Shown here piece by piece: positions 46,701 through 58,516 of a DNA stretch of 64,000 nt. The notes beneath the pieces are model-generated. The model was not told where the DNA came from and ran no database searches. It worked only from the letters and a program-made list of their open reading frames with translations. Positions within the stretch are counted from its first letter, which is position 1. Every line of letters begins with the position of its first letter. The position numbers and the translations under genes are program-made. This DNA is from Cryptomeria japonica (Eukaryota; Streptophyta; Pinopsida; Cupressales; Cupressaceae), in assembly GCF_030272615.1 (NCBI RefSeq), contig NC_081412.1:669874852-669938851 (forward strand), read 5' to 3'.

Positions 46701-49404
46701 CTCAAGAGTTGTAATCAAATATTTTGATAGGGTTGACGATGATGAATAGGTTCAGATTTCCATGAAGTGAAAAGTGGAGAACCGAGATGACCTACCTACT
46801 TGGTTTCAAATTTTTTGATTAAGCTTCTAATAATGAATCCAGTGTGTAATGAGTACTAAGAATACCCTAGAGAAACTAACCACCTAACTAGAAAACTAGT
46901 GATAATTGTTTTTTATGTTACTGTTGTCACCAAGATTGCACCTGAAAAGCTAAGTATGAAACTCAGCAATATTGTGAAACATGGGATGATCTCCAGGCCC
47001 GTGGGTTGCCTATGATAGAAATCAACCTCCAGAGTGAGCTAGTTCTCTGATGAAAACCTCCTAAAAACTACTAACTTTTGACTGGGAAAAGGGATAAGAA
47101 GCTTGATGGAAATGAAATTTTATTCCTATAAGGAGGTGATGCACCAATGGGTTTAATACTACTCGCTGGCCTAAACTCTTAGCAGCTCTAAAAGAATTGA
47201 AATTTATGATTCACAACCTACCTAAGATCATGCAATTCATAAATATTTTGTGTAAATGTTTGGATTTTTCAATATTTTGTTTGAAGGAAAAGATTTTCCA
47301 CAACATACAATTTATTGAAAAACTAATAACACAAGACACAACCTAAATTTAGAATGAAATTTACTTGTTCTTAAAAGAATCCATGAGACAAAAGTAAAGG
47401 ATTTTAAAATAAAATCATAATAAATTCATCAAATCACCATATGACAATGAATAAAAACAAGAATATGCTGCTACAAGGCTTTAATCCAAAATGCATGAGC
47501 TACAATGATCTTCTTGTTGTGTGTATGCAAGAGAGAAAAAAGAAATAACTTAGAAAAGAAAAGAAGAGAAGAATATATAGAAGATGAAAGATGAACTGAG
47601 TGTGCCTCTTGAAGAACTAAGGATGAGTTGAGTGCTTTTTCTTTGCTTTATCTTCAAAATCTGCATGAGTTGTCTTCTTGGTCAAATTTGCCCAAAAATC
47701 ATGCATAAAAGCATGCAAAACTTCCTCAAAATGATAATTTGTGGGCCAAAATAGATCCTTGAATCAAGGGGCATGCAAGTGGAACTCGAACTACCACATG
47801 GATTGCCAAATATATATCAAAAAGAACTCCTCCCCCACTAAAATCTGCATGAAGAGCTATATTTTGCATGGGAACCCTTTTATTTCTTTTAAATAATTTT
47901 AATTTAACATTTATTTAAAACAATTAATATTATTGTTTAAATAAATACTAAAATAAGAATATTTATCCCTCGTTATTTATTTCCCTTTAACTAATCTTAT
48001 TTTAAAACTTAATTAAAACAATTAATATTATTGTTTTACTAAATGCTAAGATAAGAATATTTATTTTTCTTCTAAATTTGCCTTTTATAATTTAATGCAT
48101 CTTTATTAAAAATTTGAATAAAATAAATCTTAATAAGGATATGTTAAACTATAATTAATATACAAAATAAAAGGAAAAAAATAAAGAGCTTTTAAAAGCT
48201 CTTGCCCTTTATTTTAGGGTTCTAAATAAAGCCTAGGTTGAAGAGTTCATAAGTCTTGACCCCGGGGCTAGCATGAAGTGATTTATTTTAAAAATAAATC
48301 AAAAGCCCATGCATTCGAACTAGGACATGCAAAATATTTTGGAAACCCTAAATCATTCTTCATTCTTTTTACTTATTGTTGGAGAAGACTTTGTTGTTGA
48401 AGCCACTATGCACTTGTTAGAGCTCGAACTAGGGTTTGAATAGGAGCTTTGAGGTCGAATCTGGAGCTTGTGTAGGCATGTCATACTTCATTCTCTCTAT
48501 CTTTCCTTGTCTCTAATATTTTCCTTGATGAATTTGAAAAGCTCGGGCTTCCTTCACTCTGCATGCTTCTTGGATTTTTAAAGAACCTTTGCGCATTCAC
48601 TGCGTTTTAATGTTGTATTTTCCCTCTAAAGAGTTTTTGTTATTCTGTATGCCTTTCAAGTACATTTATCTATGGTTTTTTTGAGTTCCTTGTTAGAAGT
48701 CATAAATACATGCACTCTAAAAATCATATTATGCATGAACCTCATGTTTTGAGCTTGAAGAAAGTATCCCTATTGCTTGTAATTATTTTGACATTAGTCA
48801 GGGTCTATAAAGACTGCGATTTCTCTTTGTATCATTAGGGTTGTCTTTTATTGAGCTGAATGGACTATATTTATGGCCCTTTATGTTTGGTGATGCCCTA
48901 TAAGTTTTTCTTATGTTTGTGACTAAGGATTGAGACTCCATCTTCTCTATAGCCTATAGCTTCTTACATGACTATTAGGCAGATTGTAACTGCATCTCTG
49001 TAGTAATTCTCTGTGATCTTCAAAACTTTGTTTGGTGTATGTCGCTGCTATCACTGTCATCATCCATTGACTTCTTTCAGCTGTGATCTGTAGTATAGGT
49101 AGGCATCACTGTTATAACTGTGAGTGTGTTTTGGCATTGCTGCTTTGTTCCTTTTTTCTGAGACTAAGAGTATTGATCTAGGTCTCTGTGATGGGATTAA
49201 CATGTAATCTTGTAATTTTGTGGCATGGCTATCTTTGTTCTTATGAAGTTTGTAATGTGCTTCTTCACTTCACTATGACTATGCATGTGTATACAAGGGT
49301 TTGCTATCTTCTATGTAGAATTTCTCTATAACTGCTAATAAAGGTTATTGATAGCAACTGTATGGTGAATGTCCTCTTGATAGGGTTTGGTCCTTGATGG
49401 AACT
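46701..49404. other. AT-rich spacer with a small direct repeat
   Basis: No coding motif recognised. A block near 47918-47970 (AAACAATTAATATTATTGTTT, then AATAAGAATATTTAT) recurs at 48014-48065, a direct repeat about 96 bp apart. The stretch 48180-49400 is less AT-rich and could be old LTR or untranslated sequence, but has no partner here. Confidence 0.45.
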
Positions 49405-50862
49405 TGATGGTATGATGAAAGAATAAGTATTCGATAGATTACTGAGAGGGGGGGGTGAATTAGTAAACTGAAAAAACTGATATAAACTTCCCAAACTCAA
49501 ACCCAAACACACAAAGTAAAATTATCAATAAAATAACTCTGTCAAGATCAATACTTTTAAGATTACCGGTTGACTATTATAGCAACTTAACATTAAACAA
49601 CTTCAATCTTGTAAACATCAAAATTCTTAATCATATGTCAGCATATTCCATCTCGCAATGCTTCCGGTTATCATGCTTTGTCACAATAGTTAAGTAGTTA
49701 ATCAAATCAACAAATAAGATCATAACCACAAAAGCATTCACCACATGACACAAATATTTATATGTGGAAAACCCAAATAGATAAAAACCACGGTGAGAGA
49801 AGACTCACAAGATAGTTATCTAAACTCTTCTAAAGCTATCCCTATTAGGAGCCAAGCCTGTTAAAGATTTTACAATAAGTTATGTTAAGAACTGTTCCTG
49901 TTAGGAATCACCTGATTAAGGGATTTACACAATGCCTTGATGAAAAGCAAAATACCTTGTAAGGAGTAACCTCGGTAGAGGATTTGATAATCCAAGCTAA
50001 TGGACCACCTTGTTAGAGAATTTAAGAAGTAACCAAGCTTGTTAGAGCTTACCCAGTTAGGAGATTTCAATTCTACTATAATTATTAGAAAACAACAAGT
50101 TTTTCTTGATCTGTCTGAATAACAATACATTTGCTTGATCAGATCCGTTTAAGCTTCAATTTGCCTTTACTCAAACTGTAGATTCATTCTCCGGTTAGGC
50201 AACCACACACTCAACTAATTTCTACCAACTTTTGCCAACACCAAAATAAAACAACTTCATCGACCTTAAATACAAATCAATTAGGTCGGTAACACAACAA
50301 AAACCTAATTTTCTCATCACCAAGATTATAAACAAGTTGGTGCGAGCATGACCATTAGATTTCATAGCAATCTCTTCACATCAATTAAGAAAACCTCAAT
50401 TGCTCCTTGATCACTGCTTCATCAGACTTTGTGACTCATCACACTCTATGTATTAGATGCAATACACTTTTCTCCTTGCCTAGACAAATAAACAAGCCAA
50501 AACTATTTGAACTTATCTTCATACAATGACCACACGTGTCACCATCATTACTGCTCAACATCAGATCTTAAACCAACATAACTATTTTAACAAACTTGAT
50601 TGGTTAGGGTTTAACAAAAACAATTGGTAGGGTTTACTGGTTACATAACATAGAAAGAGTTTAACCTTATACACCAATTTACTAGTTCAACTTACAAACT
50701 TACATACCAGTTTACAACATCTTCCACAAAGTTTATCCTACCAGTTACAAGACAATAGCAACAACAACAACAATATCAGCAATATCATAAATACCATTTA
50801 CCGGTTCAATTGACATCAATGACAACATATCATTAATGTTATCTTTATGCAAAATTCCAACA
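49405..50862 (-). repeat. Copia 3' LTR
   Basis: TG...CA on both strands; the minus strand begins TGTTGGAATTTTGCAT and ends CATACCATCA. It pairs with 55403-56857 over its full length. Flank before 49405 is GAACT; no matching outer duplication can be tested because the other outer end is missing. Confidence 0.88.
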
Positions 50863-50876
50863 AGCTCCCCCTTTGG
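50863..50876 (-). promoter_or_regulatory. Copia polypurine tract
   Basis: The minus strand reads CCAAAGGGGGAGCT immediately before the TGTTGG start of the 3' LTR. A slightly altered copy stands beside the shared LTR at 56858-56870. Confidence 0.85.
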
Positions 50877-51239
50877 CATTGATTGCAATACAAATATCAA
50901 CGCCTCTAATTTTTGTTGTGATTAGTGAATAGAAATCATGGTTTACATACCAAGTATTCACCATGCTCTGTTTGTCATCATCTTGTCATTGGTTTATCGT
51001 ATCAATTACATAAGTCGCTTATTCATCTTATCAATCACATAATTCTTCTCCCCCTTTGACAACAATGCCAAATTGAAAGTACAACATGTAATTGCAAATT
51101 TTAATTGTGCATCAACATACTACAACTAGATGCTCCCCCTCTGGAATACATCCACTTCTATATTAATCCATGTAAAATTATGCAAGTGATTCAGGGATTG
51201 ATACAATCAACATCATGTTCAACTGACCTCATGAAGGGG

Positions 51240-52700
51240 TACAACCCCTAGTTGTCTTCTAAGACACTCAAATGTAGTCTTATGTAGAGGTTTGGTAGAA
51301 ATATCTGCAAGTTGCTACTTGGTAGAAACATGCTCTAAGATAACATCTTTTCTTTGAACTTTATCCCTCAAGAAATGATACTTCAATACAATGTGCTTGG
51401 TGTGAGCATGCAAAATAGGATTCTTAGAAATATTTATGGCAGTTGTATTATCACATAAGATCTTTATAGGTTCTGAGATCTTCATCTTAAAACCTTCCAA
51501 AATGTGCCTCATTCAAACAGCCTGCGTGCAATTCATATAAGCTGCAACATACTCAGCTTCAATAGTAGATTGTGAAGTGCAACTCTTCTTCTTACTACTC
51601 CATGAAATAATCCTTCCTCCTAGACAAAATGCTCCACTGATAGTACTTTTCTAGTTATCAACATTCCCTGCCCAATCAACATTTGTGTACACCTTCAAAT
51701 CAAAATTTCCTCCGTATGGATACCATAATCCATAGTCAACAGTACCTTTTAGATACCTAAAAATTCTCTTGGTTTCTACCAAATGATTTTCCTTTGGATT
51801 CTTCTAGAATCTAGCAATTATACTAATGGCATGGGCTATATCCAGTCTATTGTGAACAACATGGTGTAATTTGCTAATCATTGACCTGCATTCCTTTTCA
51901 TTAACAGACTTAGATTCATCTTCCTTGGATAATTTACAATTTGTAACCATTGGCATTCCAACTGGTTTATAGTCACTCATGCCAAAAGTCTTCAAAACCT
52001 CTTTCACATACTTAGATTGAGTAATGAAAATACCATTCTTCATTTGTTGCATCTGCAAGTCTATGAAATTTTTTATTTCCCCTACTAAAGACATTTCAAA
52101 CTCATTTTTCCTTTCATCTACAAAATTGTTTCTCATGACGTCATTACCACCAAATATAATGTCATCAACAAATACTTCACTAACCAGTATTTCATCTCCT
52201 TCATACTTGAGATAAATGCTACTATCATCACTGGTTCTTGCAAAGCCTATCTTCATCAGGTGTGTATGAAGCCTTTCATACGATCGTCTAGGTGCCTGCT
52301 TTAATCCATATAAAGCTTTATACAATATGCATACTGTGTCTTTCTCATTAGTCAACACATAACCATCTAGCTCCTCTATGTATACCTCTTCTTCCAATAT
52401 TCCATTAAAAAATGCAGACTTGACATCCATTTGGTATGCGTTGAACTTCTTATGGGCTGCAAATGCAAGTAAAGTTTTGACACCTTCCAGTCTTTCTACT
52501 GGTGCAAAAGTTTCACCATAATCTTCTTCTTCTTCTTGTGCATAGCCTTTGCAAGCCAACCTAGCATTGTTGTGAACTACAACACCATATTCATTCAACT
52601 TGTTTTTGAACACCCATTTAGTACCTATGGCATTCTTGTTTACCAGTCAGGGTACCAGGGTCCAAGTGTTGTTCTTCTCAATGTGATCTAATTCTTCCTC
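51240..52700 (-). pseudogene. Copia reverse transcriptase and RNase H
   Basis: RVT_2-type domain at 52613-51804: [54 protein letters not shown], the catalytic FVDDIIFGGND, and LVGEIKNFI. After a TAG at 51804 the same frame continues into RNase H: VDWAGN, then IEAEYVAAA, a TGA where Trp fits before MRHILEG, and CDNTTAINISKNP with HTKHI (51512-51315). These domains copy the element RNA and remove it. Catalytic Asp pairs are still visible, but stops prevent expression. Two adjoining 3' elements exist in tandem; this is the better preserved internal region. Confidence 0.88.
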
Positions 52701-53049
52701 TATAGATTTAACCCAATGATCATCACCAAATGCCTCCTTAGCACTTCTTGGTTCAATGGTGGAGATCATGCAAGAGTTCTCTCTTATTCTCCTTCTAGTT
52801 AGTACTCCAACATCCTTATCCCCAATAATCTATTCAGGATTGTGATTCAGTCTCACATATCTAGGAATAACATGATCATTACCTTCAAGTTAAACTTTTT
52901 CATCATCTTCTTCTTCTGGATTTATCTATTCTGGTTGAACAAGTGCATCAGAATTTGCTTTAGTGGTTTCAGATTTAATTGTTTTAGGTTCCAAAAGAAA
53001 AATGCAAGGATCTTCATCCTTTTTCTCTGAACTGGTTCCTTCTGAAACT

Positions 53050-54533
53050 TCAAGACATTCATCTACTCAAACATTAGCACTCTCAACAATTTTTTGTGTC
53101 TAGTTGTTAAAACATTTATAGGCCTTACTCTTGGTGGAATAGCCAAGAAATATGCCTTCATCACTCTTAGCTTCAAAATTGCTAATGTAATCACCTTTTT
53201 TAATAAAACATTTGCTACTAGATATCTTAAAATAGCTAACATCAGGTGATATTCCATGCCAATATTCATAAGGAGTCTTGTCCTTACCTCTTTTCACCAT
53301 AACTCGGTTCATTGTGTAGATAGTTGTACTAACAGCTTCTCTCCAAAATATTTTTGCTACACCTCCTTGTATCAACATTTTCCTAGCAGCTTCAACCACT
53401 GACCAATTGTTCCTCTCTATGATACCATTCTGTTGTGGTGTCCTTGGTACAGAAAGTCGTCATTTGATACTGTTCTCATCACAATACTTAGTGGACTCCT
53501 CAAAAGTAAATTCATCGCCTTGATCTATTCTTAGACATTTTATCTTTTTTCCACTCTCTTTCTTAGGTAAGGCCCTGAATGCCTTGAATTTACCAAAAGC
53601 TTCATTCTTATCCTTCAAGAATATGACCTGCATCATCTTTGAATGATCATCAATGAAGATCATGAGATATATGCTACCTTGAATGCTTCTTGTTCTTATT
53701 GGTCCACATAGATCTATATGAACCAAATCTAACAAGTGTTCTACTGAGAAGGACTTTCTCTTGAAAGTTGAAGAAGTCATCTTTCCTAACTGACATTCTT
53801 TGCAAAGAGCATTAACCGATTTGTCTAGCTGAGGCAGACCTCTTACTGTCTTGGACTTACTCACTTTAACAATGTTGTCAAAGTTTATATGACAAAATCT
53901 CCTATGCCAAAGCCATGTATTATTTATCTTTGCAATGAAATAGTTGCTAACTTTAGGATTGAGATGAAATAGATTACCTCTAGTTTGTTTCTTAGTTGCA
54001 ATCAATTCACCTTTGTTGTCAAAGATTTTACACATACTGTTTCTAAATTCCAGTGGGTATCCTCTATCATTAAGTTGTGCCACACTTATAAGATTGTGCT
54101 TTAGACCTTCAACCCAATAGACATTGTCAACACTACTCTTCCCATTAAGAGAAATAACTCCCTTACCTTTAACCATACAGGGTGAGTCATTGTCAAATCT
54201 GACAACACCGCCATCAAATTCCTTCAAGGAAAGAAATTTTCTCCGATCACTGGTCATATGATGTGAACAACCACTATCAATGATAAAATCATTAGAGTTA
54301 TCCATCCTAGACATTAATGACTTCTGGTCTGATATTTCTTCCTTAATAGCCACAAACACAATATCTTCACTAGCATCACCATCAGATTCTTCATCTGTGA
54401 TACCACTGTCAACCACTATAAGACAATCTATCTTGCCTTTACACTTATACTTATTGAATTTTTCTCTCTTGTGTTCATTTTCATCATTAGGACAATTTGC
54501 TGCTATATATATGACCAATCTTGTTGTATACAA
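53050..54533 (-). pseudogene. Copia protease and integrase
   Basis: In the frame starting at 54533: aspartic protease motif IIDSGCSHHMT (residues about 84-94), GAG-pre-integrase zinc region HRRFCH with CKECQLGK (about 210-250), integrase catalytic core with HIDLCGP (about 272-278) and CLRIDQGDEF (about 333-342, normally D-GGEF). After a TGA at 53460-53462 the frame goes on with VPRTPQQNGIIERNN, carrying the third catalytic acid, then FWREAVSTTIYTMNR and TPYEYWHG. TAG at 53100 ends this stretch. The first part cleaves the polyprotein; the second inserts the cDNA. Inactive because of stops. Confidence 0.88.
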
Positions 54534-55332
54534 AACACTTTAAAGGAAGCTTACCTCTATATTTGCTAGTGCCCCTATGCAGTCGTTTTGCCAACAATGC
54601 TTCAGCCTCCACTAAACTATCTTCATCATCAACATCTCTGTTGGATTTGGATTCATAGCCATGACAAGTATCTCTACTTTTTCTCACAGATGGGTTAGAG
54701 ATAGAAGCTCTGAATGTAGACTTTGATTTATGTACACTACTATCATAGCCATTTATTTCAAAAGAAGTAAGTTTACCAATGATATAGTCAAGAGTTACTT
54801 TAGTTTTGTTAATGGATTTCAGCTCCTGAATAGCTACAACTCGAATAGAATAGACCGGTAGCAGGGTTCTTAGTACTTTACTGATCACTATGGCATCTTC
54901 CACTTTCCCTCCTACACTCTTTATTTCACTGACTATCTCTTTTATCCTTTGACCATACTGCTAGATATTCTAACCTTCGAAAATTCTCATGTCATCAAAA
55001 TTTCCTCTTAAACTCTCCTCTTTAGCAATCTTAACATGTTCATCATCGCTATAAATCTCTTCAAGTTTTTTCCATACTTCATATGCAATTTCAGGACCAT
55101 GAACATCTACATATTCAACATCAGACAGGGAACTAATAATAGCCTCCAATGCTTGATGATTTTCTTGTTGTTCTTTCTTCTGATCATCAGTCAAAGTTAC
55201 AATAGGTACAATATACTTAGTTTCTATATGATCCCAATACTGACTATAAAGACTCTTGATGTAAATATTCATTCTGTCACTCCAAATTCTATAGTTTTCT
55301 TTGTTGAACTTTGGACCTTCCTTCTTCATCAT
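54487..55332 (-). pseudogene. Copia gag
   Basis: Two halves in one frame, 55332-54970 and 54903-54487, separated by stops. The first half has FNKENYRIWSDRMNIYIKSL and AYEVWKKLEEIY, typical of the copia gag (UBN2-like) capsid part. The second has ISKVLRTLLPVYSIRV and IGKLTSFEI. The nucleocapsid knuckle is ruined: CFVYNKIGHIYSSK keeps only the first Cys and the His of C-X2-C-X4-H-X4-C. A frame change separates gag from the protease frame near 54500. Confidence 0.85.
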
Positions 55333-55388
55333 GATCTACAAGATCTTTTCCTCAAGTTGTTAGGCTTATATCTAAGAGGACCTGAGAA

Positions 55389-55400
55389 ACTCTAATACCA
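55389..55400 (-). promoter_or_regulatory. Copia primer-binding site
   Basis: The minus strand reads TGGTATTAGAGT two bases after the 5' LTR end, close to TGGTATCAGAGC, the complement of the initiator methionine tRNA 3' end that is used by many plant copia elements. Confidence 0.85.
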
Positions 55401-55402
55401 AT

Positions 55403-56857
55403 TGATAGTATGAAGAAAGAATAAGTATGTAGTAGATTACTAAGAGGGGGGGTGAATCAATAAACTGAAAAACTGATATAAACTTTGTAAACGCAAACTC
55501 AAACACGCAAAGTAAACTTATCAATAAAGTAACTCTATCAAGATCAATCCTTATAAGATTACTGGTTGACTTTTATAGCAACTTAAAAATAAACAACTTC
55601 AATCTTGTAAACATCAAAATGCTTAATCATATGTCAACATATTCCATCTCTCAATGCTTCTAGCTGTCATTCCTTATCAGACTAGTTAAGTAGTTAATCA
55701 AATCAACAAATGAGATCATAACAAAAAAAGCATTCACCACATGACAAAAATATTTATACGTGGAAAACCCAAATAGGTAAAAACCACGGTGAGAGGAGAC
55801 ACACAAGATAGATATTTGAACTCTTTTGAAGTGTGCCCTATTAGGAGCCAAGCCTATTAAAGCTTTTACAATAAGCCTTGTTAAGAATTGATCCTGTTAG
55901 GAATCACCCAGTTAAAGGATTTACAAAATGCCTTGATGAAAAGAAAAATACCCTGTAAGGAGTAACCTCAATAGAGGATTTGAGAATTAAAGCTAATGGA
56001 CCACCTTGTTAGAGGATTTAAAAAGTAACCAATCTTGTTAGAGCTTACTCGGTTAGCGGATTTCAATTCTGCTGGAATTATTAGAAAACAATAGGTTTTT
56101 CTTGATCTGTCTGAATAGCACTACATTTGCTTGATCATATCCTTTTAAGCTTCAATCTACCTTTACTCAAACTGCAGATTCACCCTCCGGTTAGGCAACC
56201 ACACACTCAACTAATTTTTGCCAACTTTTTCAAACACCAAAATAAAACAACTTCATCAACCTTAAATACAAATCAATTAGGTCGGTAACACAACAAAAAC
56301 CTAATTATCTTATCATGGAGATTACAAAAAAATTGGTACAAGCATGATCATTAGATTTCATAGCAATCTCTTCACATCAATCAAGAAAACATCAACCGCT
56401 CCTTGATCACCACTTCATCAAACTTTGTAACTCATCACGCACTATGTATTAGATGCAATACACTTTTCTCCTTCCCTAGACAAACAAACACACCAAAACA
56501 ATTTGAACTTATCTTCATACAATGACCACATGTGTCACCATCATTACCACTCAACATCAGATCTTAAACCAACATAATCATTTTAACAAACTTGATCGGT
56601 TAGGGTTTAACAAAAATAACTGGTAGGGTTTACCGATTACATAACATAGAAAGGGTTTAACCTTATACACCAGTTTACCGGTTCAACTTAAAAACTTACA
56701 TACCAGTTTACAACATCGTCCACAAAGCTCATCCTATTGGTTAGAAGACAATAGCAATAAAACAACAATATCAATAATAGCTTTAATGCTATTTACGAGT
56801 TCAATTGACATTAATGACAACATATAATTAGTAAAAAATTTATACAAAATGCCAACA
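55403..56857 (-). repeat. Copia LTR shared by two internal regions
   Basis: It is the 5' LTR of the element to its left and, on its right side, abuts a polypurine-tract-like CCAAAGGGAGGGAT and the 3' pol region of another copy, so it also serves as that copy's 3' LTR. Confidence 0.88.
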
Positions 56858-58460
56858 ATCCCTCCCTTTGGCATTGATGGCAATACAAATATCAACACCT
56901 CTGATTGCTGCTATGATTAGTGAATAGAAATCTTGGTTTACATACCAAGTATTCACCATGCTCTGTTTGTCATCATCTTGTCGCTGGTTCACCTTATCAA
57001 TCACATAATTCTTATCCCCCTTTGATAGCAATGCCAAATTGAAAGTACAAAGTGTAATTTCAAATTTTCACTGTGCATCAACATACTGCAACTAGATGCT
57101 CCCCTTGTGGAATACATCCACTTCTACATCAATCCATGTTAAATTCAGCAAGTGATTCAAGGACTGATACAATCAACATCATGCTCAATTGACCTCATAA
57201 AGGGGTACAACCCCTAGTTGTCTTCTAAGACACTCAAATGTAGTCTTAGGCAGAGGTTTGGTAAAAAATCTGCAAGTTGCTCCTTGGTAGAAACATTCTC
57301 TAAGATAACATCTTTGCTTTGAACTTTTTCCCTCAATAAATGATACTTTACTTCAATATGCTTGGTGCAAGCTTGCAAAACAAGATTCTTAGAAATATTT
57401 ATGGCACTTGTATTATCACAGAAGATCAGGTTCTGAGATCTTCATCTTAAAACCTTCCAAAATGTGCCTCATCCAAATAGCCTGCATGCAATTCATATAA
57501 GCTGCAACATACTCAGCTTCAATAGTAGATTGTGAAGTACCACTCTTCTTCTTAGTACTCCATGAGACAAGCCTTCCTCTTAGAAAGAATGCTCCACTGG
57601 TAGTACTTTTCTGGTCATCAACATTTATTGCTCAATCAGCATCTGTGTACACCTTCAAATCAAAATTTCCTCCATATGGATACCATAATCCATAGTCAAT
57701 AGTACCTTTCAGATACCTAAAAATTCTCTTAGTTTCTATCAGATGAGCTTACTTTGGATTCTTCTAAAATCTAGTAACTATACCAATGGCATGGGCTATA
57801 TTCAGTCTGTTGTGAACAACATAGTGTAATTTGCCAATCATTGACCTGTATTCCTTTTCATCAATAGACTTAGATTCATCTTACTTGGCCAATTTACAAT
57901 CTATAACCATTGGCATTCCAACTGGTTTACAGTCACCCATGCCAAAAGTCTTCAAAACCTCTTTCACATACTTAGATTGAGAAATGAAAATACCATTCTT
58001 AGATTGAGAAATGAAAATACCATTCTTCATTTGTTGTATCTGCAAGCCTATGAAATTTTTTATTTCCCCTACTAAAGATATTTCAAACTCATTTTTCATT
58101 TCATCTGCAAAATTGTTGATCATGACATCATTGCCACCAAATATAATGTCATCAACAAATACTTCACTATCTAGTATTTCATCTCCTTCAGACTTGAGAT
58201 AAATGTTACTATCATCACTGGTTCTAGAAAATCCTATCTTCATCAGGTGTTTATGAAGCCTTTCATACCATACTCTGGGTGCCTTCCTTAATCCATATAA
58301 AGTTTTATACAATCTACATACTGTGTCTTTCTCATCAGTCAATGCATAACCATCTGGTTGCTCCATGTATACCTCTTCTTCCAATATCCCATTTAAAAAT
58401 GTAGACTTAACATCCATCTTGTATACCTTGAACTTCTTATGGGCTGCAAATGCAAGTAGC
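56858..58460 (-). mobile_element. Truncated second copia internal region
   Basis: Collinear with 50863-52480 of the neighbouring element: polypurine tract, RNase H remains, and reverse transcriptase up to LLAFAAHKKFK, where it ends abruptly at about 58460. Together with the shared LTR this forms LTR - internal - LTR - partial internal in one orientation, the pattern expected from recombination between LTRs of tandem or homologous copies. Confidence 0.85.
57881..58460 (-). pseudogene. Copia reverse transcriptase, truncated copy
   Basis: The frame starts at the truncation (LLAFAAHKKFKVYKMDVK) and includes [33 protein letters not shown] and the catalytic FVDDIIFGGND, ending at TAA in the C-terminal part after CKLAK. 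A 27-bp tandem duplication (57974-58000 and 58001-58027) repeats NGIFISQSK in frame. Compared with the copy at 52613-51804 it keeps several consensus residues that copy has lost, for example VWYERLH rather than RSYERLH. RNase H remains follow down to about 57250 with more damage. Confidence 0.85.
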
Positions 58461-58516
58461 AAGTACCTTCACAACAACCCATGTCAGTGTTGGCATTATA
58501 ACAGACAATGGGAGAT
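58461..58516 (+). other. Junction remnant with polypurine-like end
   Basis: A 56-bp stretch matches neither the truncated minus-strand copia nor the LTR that follows. Its end, CAATGGGAGAT directly before TGTTGG, has the position and composition of a polypurine tract, suggesting it is the last bit of a plus-strand copia internal region. Confidence 0.45.

Larger units (their letters stand above)
49405..56857 (-). mobile_element. Ty1-copia element with both LTRs
   Basis: LTRs of 1458 bp (49405-50862) and 1455 bp (55403-56857) enclose a 4540-bp internal region. On the minus strand the order is 5' LTR, primer site, gag, protease, integrase, reverse transcriptase, RNase H, polypurine tract, 3' LTR. 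Integrase ahead of reverse transcriptase is diagnostic of copia. The frame from protease to RNase H stays constant and is broken mainly by stop codons. The upstream (right) side is not ordinary flank: it carries another copy of the internal 3' region, so the 55403-56857 LTR is shared. Confidence 0.9.
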
